A stretch of DNA of 18,786 nt from Candidatus Bathyarchaeota archaeon (GTDB lineage: Archaea; Thermoproteota; Bathyarchaeia; 40CM-2-53-6; FEN-987). Under the pieces are notes generated by a model, which was not told the DNA's origin, searched no databases, and was given only the letters and a program-made list of their open reading frames with translations. Below are positions 14,300-18,786 of this stretch, in pieces; the first letter of the stretch is position 1, and every line of letters starts with the position of its first letter. Made by a program: the position numbers and the translations under genes. Where the stretch lies: the NCBI GenBank assembly GCA_022865625.1, contig JALHTB010000157.1:1-18786 (forward strand), in the 5' to 3' direction.

Positions 14300-15340
14300 T
14301 CAGCCATTGATGGCGCGTGCCTGCAACGCTTCAAACTCTCTGATGAAAGCTTCGCGAAGACGCATCTTCCTCTCTTCAGGTAGGAATGAGGAGTCCAGTC
14401 CATTGAGGCTCAGACGGAACAGTTCCTGTAGAGTGAACCCCAATTTGTCATGTAGGGTTCGGTATTCTTTGTTCATGTTTGTATCGAACATTGTAGGATC
14501 GTCGGAGTTCACTGTTACGTTCAGACCCTTGTCGAAGAAAGCTCTGACCGGGTGATCCCTGATATCGTTGACCGCTCCGGTTCTGACGTTGCTTAGAGGG
14601 CACATCTCAATCGAGATGTTATTCTTCAATAGATACTCGACCAGCGCAGGGTCGTCTCTTGCGCTCACACCGTGGCCCACTCTCTCCACTCCCAGATGCT
14701 TGACAGCATTCCAGATGCTTTGGGGACCACAGGTCTCACCTGCATGGGCTGTGAGATGGAATCCCATCTGCTTCGCTTTTCTGTAGGTCGCTGTGAATTG
14801 CTCAGGTGGGAATGCGTGTTCTCTTCCTCCGATGTCGATGGCGACTACCCTTTCTCGGCTTTGGGCTATCAGGTCGAGATACCTTGTTCCAGCTTCGGGA
14901 CCGTAGTCTCTGACAAGATCTATCCTGAGATCGCAGTCCACACCGAAATCGACATGGGCTCTTTCGATTCCTCTGTTTATCGCCTTGAGCATTTCGGAAT
15001 AGTTGAGACCCAGACGTGTGTGGTCGGGCGCTGAGAAGCTTGCTTCAGTGTATCTGACGTTTTGTTTCGCCTCGTCTTCGAGCATCTCGTAAACAATCCT
15101 CTCAAACTGATCTTCTCTCGTTATGCAACGTAGAATTGTTGAGTAGGCGGCAATGAAATCCTCGAAATTCCTGTATTGGAAAAGCCTCGCTGCCTTCTCG
15201 AGGTCAGCCAAGGCCCGCATCCTGTTGCCACTCTCTTCGGCCAGCCATTGCACCGTCTCGGGCCTGATTGATCCTACGATGTGAATGTGCTGCTCAACTT
15301 TAGGCATCTCATCAATGAGCTGCGAGATAGATTCGCTCAT
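14300..15340 (-). CDS. Adenosine deaminase-family aminohydrolase
   Basis: 346 aa, the normal length for the Add family, which deaminates adenosine, adenine or related purines through a zinc-activated water. Zinc and catalytic residues are present: H18xH20 in PKVEQHIHIVGS, HAGE (199-202, catalytic Glu202), RVGHG (220-224), EMCPLSN (245-251) and NSDDP (278-282). The residue after HxH that is acidic in true adenosine deaminases (Asp19 in mouse ADA, contacting the ribose 5'-OH) is Val22 here, so the substrate may not be adenosine; other members act on adenine, N6-methyl-AMP or aminodeoxyfutalosine. GGTGAG seven bases before the ATG supports the start. It follows the surface-protein gene at 15431-16360 on the same strand by 90 bases. 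No signal peptide, so cytosolic. Confidence 0.87.
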   Translation of the reverse strand: MSESISQLIDEMPKVEQHIHIVGSIRPETVQWLAEESGNRMRALADLEKAARLFQYRNFEDFIAAYSTILRCITREDQFERIVYEMLEDEAKQNVRYTEASFSAPDHTRLGLNYSEMLKAINRGIERAHVDFGVDCDLRIDLVRDYGPEAGTRYLDLIAQSRERVVAIDIGGREHAFPPEQFTATYRKAKQMGFHLTAHAGETCGPQSIWNAVKHLGVERVGHGVSARDDPALVEYLLKNNISIEMCPLSNVRTGAVNDIRDHPVRAFFDKGLNVTVNSDDPTMFDTNMNKEYRTLHDKLGFTLQELFRLSLNGLDSSFLPEERKMRLREAFIREFEALQARAING

Positions 15341-15430
15341 CTGGTTCTCACCGTGCGTCTGCAGTCAATTCATCAGAAGACTCCTAGTACGGCGAATCCG
15401 GCAGACAGGAATCCCCTTACAGCTAGCCCG

Positions 15431-16360
15431 TCAAGTCTGAGGAGTCTTTCGCCTTCTCCTGCGAACGTAAACTGCAATTGCCAGAATGATGACGAGTGCC
15501 GCCAGTCCAAGCAGGATCAGGGGGTTTGACAGTTGACTTACCGCGCTTGGCTGGCCGGTCTGGGTCTTTGGCAGCTCTGCGACTACGGTGAAGCTAATGG
15601 GAATCGTGATGACGTGGTCGAGTTGAAGATCGTCTCTGTAGTATACGATGATGGACGCGTGGTATTCGCCCTCAGTTGCACCAGAGTCGACCATAGCAGT
15701 TACGCTGAAGGGGGCAGGTGCGTTAGAATCCACTTCCCCAACATATGTGGGCTTGACAGAATCCTTCACCAAAATCACATCCGCAGCGACCGTCACGTTC
15801 ACATACATAGCAGCAATAACACCGCGGTTCAACAGGTTGCCGGAGATCGTTATCTCACTCCCCGGCAGCGCAGGATCCGGGCTCACGGTGATCTCATAGA
15901 CTTTCATGTCGATCCAGCCTCGGATCAGAAATGAGATTGCGTGTGTCTCAGTTGACGCGGTGGTCTCACCCACGACCTTGTATACGGCGACTATGCTACC
16001 CTGAACAGTAGCTCCAGCAGCGGAAGATGGAGCGAAGACTGTAAGGCTCGCGTGTATCACGTCTCCATGAGCAAACGATGACCTAATCCAGTGGTTATCA
16101 CCAAACAAGACCAAGGGCGAAGGAACCGTAAGCGCGACATCAAGCTCCTTGAGATAGTTACCAACATTCGTGATTTCCAACGACAGAGTGCTGTTCGTAG
16201 AAGCCACAAACACGTTCGTTGAGGAAACGATCGACAAATTCGATGACGTAGCTGCGTGGCTGTAGATGATTGATGGTGAGAGCGCGACGAGGCCGATGAG
16301 TACTAGCAGAGTCGCAGCTCGGATGTCCAGTTGCTTGTTCCATCGGTTTGAAGGCAACAT
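15431..16360 (-). CDS. Secreted, membrane-anchored COG1361-like surface protein
   Basis: 309 aa. A signal peptide (hydrophobic 14-31) with a possible cleavage after SHA (34-36) precedes two beta domains. The first (about 40-145) contains LSLEITNVGNYLKELDV, the second (about 155-262) contains GSEITISGNLLNRGVIAAMYVNVTV; both are the NxG-turn type seen in COG1361/CARDB S-layer-like domains. A short Pro/Thr/Ser linker leads to a C-terminal membrane helix (about 281-301) and a run of arginines, so the protein is held at the outer face of the membrane. ATG at 16360 has AGGTGGG upstream. It is divergent from the ABC ATPase-permease pair at 16522-18527. In archaea such proteins are often beside MacB/FtsX-type ABC genes, and it may be the extracellular partner. 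Confidence 0.8.
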   Translation of the reverse strand: MLPSNRWNKQLDIRAATLLVLIGLVALSPSIIYSHAATSSNLSIVSSTNVFVASTNSTLSLEITNVGNYLKELDVALTVPSPLVLFGDNHWIRSSFAHGDVIHASLTVFAPSSAAGATVQGSIVAVYKVVGETTASTETHAISFLIRGWIDMKVYEITVSPDPALPGSEITISGNLLNRGVIAAMYVNVTVAADVILVKDSVKPTYVGEVDSNAPAPFSVTAMVDSGATEGEYHASIIVYYRDDLQLDHVITIPISFTVVAELPKTQTGQPSAVSQLSNPLILLGLAALVIILAIAVYVRRRRRKTPQT

Positions 16361-16480
16361 TCCTGATACCCACCTAAGTCACTAGTCTCATGAGATTCCT
16401 TATCGGGTCCTCTATGGCATGACAGCTTGAGGTAATCTTTCGCAATCTCTTGCTGGGACGCTGCGCTAAGGTGAACGACA

Positions 16481-16488
16481 CTTAAATC
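16481..16488 (+). promoter_or_regulatory. TATA-like box for the MacB-like ABC genes
   Basis: CTTAAATC lies 34-41 bases before the ATG at 16522. Transcription start would be near 16508-16512. That leaves out an in-frame TTG at 16489 and leads directly to GGAAAGGCG just before the ATG, so the box also supports the later start. Confidence 0.42.
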
Positions 16489-16521
16489 TTGCGGGGCAAT
16501 CGAAAGGAAAGGCGATTCCCC

Positions 16522-17277
16522 ATGAGCGGTGACGGATATGCGATTGAGACAGTGGATCTCAAGAAAACGTACCTCATGGGCCTTGTCAAGGTGCATGCCC
16601 TGCGCGGCGTGAGCTTAAGGATTGGACATGGGGAGGTGGTCTCCATAGTTGGACCGTCCGGAAGCGGAAAGTCAACTCTGCTGAACATGCTTGGAGCCCT
16701 CGATACCCCCACGAGCGGGACGATACTCATTGATGGAAAAGACATAACCCGCCTAGGAGAGAGGGCTCTCGCTAGATTCCGCAATAGGAAGATCGGGTTC
16801 ATCTTCCAGTCCTACAACCTCATCGACAGGTCAAAGGTGACGAAGAACGTTGAGTTGCCCGCCATAGTTGCAGGAATGCCGAAGAAGACAAGGGACGAAC
16901 GAGTCCATGAACTGCTGGACCTTGTGGGTTTAGGCGACAAGGCGGATCGTAGACCAAACGCACTCAGTGGTGGAGAACAACAGCGGGTCGCGATAGCGCG
17001 TGCACTCATCAACGACCCGGCTTTCATCTTAGCAGACGAGCCCACTGGAAACCTCGACTCGAAGACTGGAGAAGAGATACAGAACCTCCTGATCCGCGTA
17101 AACCAAGAGAAAAACGCAACCATAGTTATCGTCACACATAACGTGGAACTGGCGGAGAGGACGGGGAGGATCCTCCACCTAAGGGACGGCGTCGTAGAGA
17201 AAGAGAGAGTTGGAATTTTCTCGCAGGGGCAAGTCAGAGAATCCGGTTGGGACGTCATGACACAAGGGAGGAACTAA
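16522..17277 (+). CDS. MacB/LolD-type ABC transporter ATP-binding protein
   Basis: 251 aa from ATG at 16522, with GGAAAGGCG about six bases upstream; an in-frame TTG at 16489 would lie in the promoter. It has Walker A GPSGSGKS (44-51), Q-loop FIFQSYNL, signature LSGGEQQR, Walker B FILADEPTGNLDS and H-loop VTHN, all intact. The sequence NVELPAIVAGMPKKTRDERV and LVGLGDKADRRPNALSGGEQQR is diagnostic of the MacB/LolD/SalX export branch, whose members power mechanotransmission permeases of the FtsX fold rather than import. The next gene encodes such a permease five bases after this stop, so the two form one transporter. The last 30 residues or so are a charged tail beyond the core domain. Confidence 0.92.
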   Translation: MSGDGYAIETVDLKKTYLMGLVKVHALRGVSLRIGHGEVVSIVGPSGSGKSTLLNMLGALDTPTSGTILIDGKDITRLGERALARFRNRKIGFIFQSYNLIDRSKVTKNVELPAIVAGMPKKTRDERVHELLDLVGLGDKADRRPNALSGGEQQRVAIARALINDPAFILADEPTGNLDSKTGEEIQNLLIRVNQEKNATIVIVTHNVELAERTGRILHLRDGVVEKERVGIFSQGQVRESGWDVMTQGRN

Positions 17278-17282
17278 GAACA

Positions 17283-18527
17283 ATGGCAGTGCTTGACTTG
17301 ATCGGGCTCTCTTTCGGAGCCCTGCGAGAGAGAAAACTGAGATCAGTTCTTACAGTGCTGATGGTGCTCATAGGCGTCGCACTCATGACCTCCATCAACG
17401 GACTCGGTGGAGGAATGAACAACTTCATTACAGAACAGTTGGGCACTCTGGGTGTCAACGTCCTGATAGTCACTCCCTCTTCCAGCGCCTTTGAAGGACC
17501 CATGCAGCAATCGGGTATGCAGACGAAACTGACAGCGCAGACTGTGCGCACAATTGAGAGGATTCAAGGGGTGAAGTATGTTGTCCCATATTTCACTGGC
17601 GGAGGAACGTTGAAGTCAGGAGGCGAAACCAGAACCGTAACAATCCTGGGGATAGATCAAAACAAGTTTGTCTACGTTACTCCCAAGATCAGTCTTGAAT
17701 CCGGCTCATACGTGTCACCTGGTGACTCGAGCGGAATGCTACTGGGATACAATATTGCTCACCCACCAAATCTCAACAAGCCGTTTGCCAACACGGGACA
17801 GACAGTATCTGTCGAATTCTCAAAGGTCGAGAGTCAAGGAGGTATCGAGAAGCTCGTTACGAAAAGGAAAGCCTTCCAGGTGAGAGGTGTCGCGAACGAA
17901 CTCGGGACCCAACAGGTCGACGGTCTAGTCTCCATTTCGCTAGCACAGGCCAACACATTGTTCGAGAAAGGTGGCGTGTACGACGGTATCTACGTGATCA
18001 CGAACAGTCCTGACGATAACGACAAAGTCGAAGCAAGCATCACGAAGTCCTATGGAAAGAATATTGGTGTGATGTCCCCCAAGGCGATGGCAAGCACTAT
18101 ACAAGAAGTCATGGGCACATTCATAGGATTCCTCTCCGCGATTGGCGCCGTCTCCATGTTCGTCGGAGCTGTCGGAATCATCACGACGTTGTACACATCA
18201 GTCATGGAGAGAACTCGCGAGATAGGACTGCTGAAAGCGATAGGCTACACAAGAGAGACAGTGCTGCTCATGTTTCTCACAGAATCATTCGCAATCGGCT
18301 TGGTAGGCGCGTTGCTGGGAGTTATTTTCGGAATTGTGGGAGCATATGTCTTGGTTGGAGTCTTGCCTTTTGGAGCTGGACAGGAAATATCAATAAGTCC
18401 TTGGTTCTCGCCGTCCGATCTTGCCCAAGTATTCCTCCTTGCTTGCGGTCTAAGCGTTCTAGCGGGCCTCTATCCTGCCTGGAGGGCGTCAACGCTAAGC
18501 CCGATAACAGCCCTGAAGAAAGAGTAG
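17283..18527 (+). CDS. MacB/FtsX-fold ABC transporter permease
   Basis: 414 aa. A first membrane helix (about 22-42, SVLTVLMVLIGVALMTSI) follows the amphipathic segment SFGALRERKLRS. A large extracellular MacB_PCD-type domain occupies about 45-275, with TVRTIERIQGVKYVVPYF and ILGIDQNKF. Three C-terminal helices follow, separated by the typical FtsX coupling segment VMERTREIGLLKAIGYTRE, and the chain ends PAWRASTLSPITALKKE, the standard end of this family. This is the four-helix mechanotransmission architecture that couples cytosolic ATP use to work outside the membrane (lipoprotein, peptide or small-molecule export, or protein activation). GGGAGG (17266-17271) before ATG 17283 fixes the start; an in-frame TTG at 17247 would overlap the ATPase gene. 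The ligand is unknown. Confidence 0.92.
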   Translation: MAVLDLIGLSFGALRERKLRSVLTVLMVLIGVALMTSINGLGGGMNNFITEQLGTLGVNVLIVTPSSSAFEGPMQQSGMQTKLTAQTVRTIERIQGVKYVVPYFTGGGTLKSGGETRTVTILGIDQNKFVYVTPKISLESGSYVSPGDSSGMLLGYNIAHPPNLNKPFANTGQTVSVEFSKVESQGGIEKLVTKRKAFQVRGVANELGTQQVDGLVSISLAQANTLFEKGGVYDGIYVITNSPDDNDKVEASITKSYGKNIGVMSPKAMASTIQEVMGTFIGFLSAIGAVSMFVGAVGIITTLYTSVMERTREIGLLKAIGYTRETVLLMFLTESFAIGLVGALLGVIFGIVGAYVLVGVLPFGAGQEISISPWFSPSDLAQVFLLACGLSVLAGLYPAWRASTLSPITALKKE

Positions 18528-18621
18528 GGAAACAGAAGCGAGTTCACAATTCGAAAGATCAGCACGTTCATCGTGGATCATCGAATCATGTATGGATAGC
18601 CATTGCTTTGGATACTCGAAG

Positions 18622-18786
18622 TCAGATGATCTCAGTTTCTTTGATGATCATTCCGTCTCTGATTTCGAGGATTCTGTCTGCTAGGCTGGCATTCTGATGG
18701 TCGTGAGTAACCATGACCACGGTCGAGAGCTCCTTCTTCGCCAAGTCTCTGAGGATGGTCATGACTTGCATCCCACTCTTCGAGTC
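18622..18786 (-). CDS. ABC transporter ATP-binding protein, C-terminal part only
   Basis: The last 54 codons of an ATPase whose 5' part is outside the window. The visible protein starts DSKSGMQVMTILRDLAKK, immediately after where a Walker B/D-loop of the type DEPTGNLDS would be, and includes the H-loop VMVTHDHQNASLADRILEIRDG. This closely resembles the MacB/LolD branch, as does the complete ATPase at 16522. It converges on the permease gene with about 95 bases between stops, so it belongs to a separate transporter unit on the minus strand. A partner permease, if any, would lie upstream, outside the window. Confidence 0.85.
   Translation of the reverse strand, partial: DSKSGMQVMTILRDLAKKELSTVVMVTHDHQNASLADRILEIRDGMIIKETEII

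Noticed and set aside
1..18786. CRISPR arrays, insertion sequences, rRNA, phage or defence genes
   Set aside because: I looked for regularly spaced repeats, transposase or integrase motifs and toxin-antitoxin or restriction genes and saw none.

Overview
The window looks like a gene-dense chromosomal segment of an archaeon, most likely from the TACK/Thermoproteota side (a Bathyarchaeia- or Nitrososphaeria-like lineage is my guess, not a proof). Supporting signs are a type II (archaeal) GAPDH homologue, TATA-like boxes about 25-30 bases before presumed transcription starts, GGTG/GGAGG-type ribosome binding sites mixed with GTG and TTG starts, a tRNA with an insert at a non-canonical place, and membrane-anchored surface proteins with Ser/Thr-rich stalks. 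I see no IS element, phage gene, CRISPR array or rRNA.

Layout. (1) 64-595: a small unrecognised protein and a tRNA-Val(UAC) with a 19-nt D-loop insert, both on the minus strand. (2) 809-1864 (+): a divergent GAPDH-like oxidoreductase, meeting tail to tail a minus-strand block at 1861-5461 that reads phenylacetate-CoA-ligase-type AMP ligase, lactate-permease-family carrier, nitroreductase. (3) 5661-6602 (+): a SAM methyltransferase. (4) 6684-10282 (+): a tungstate (or molybdate) uptake operon, TupA binding protein, TupB permease, TupC ATPase, followed by a ModE-type DNA-binding protein fused to a binding-protein-like sensor domain. A palindrome overlaps the TATA-like box of this operon. tupB has no ATG, GTG or TTG start where homology requires one. 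(5) 10336-12786 (+): a tiny zinc-ribbon protein, then an acetyl-CoA-synthetase-like enzyme behind a clear TATA box. (6) 13135-16360: two membrane-anchored extracellular beta-domain proteins flanking an adenosine-deaminase-family enzyme. (7) 16522-18527 (+): a MacB/LolCDE-type ABC ATPase and FtsX-fold permease, divergent from one surface protein and convergent with the 3' end of a second, similar ATPase that runs off the window.

Working together. Regions 2 and 5 point to uptake and CoA activation of small organic acids. The tungstate operon would supply metal cofactor for tungsten enzymes of the kind archaea use to oxidise aldehydes, which fits an organic-acid or aldehyde metabolism, but no such enzyme is in the window. 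Region 7 is a cell-envelope ABC module with a likely extracellular partner. The most unusual points are the tRNA insert, the tupA/tupB junction, active-site substitutions in the deaminase and the acyl-CoA synthetase, and the divergent surface-protein/ABC arrangement. I do not find a clearly new defence or mobile system here.
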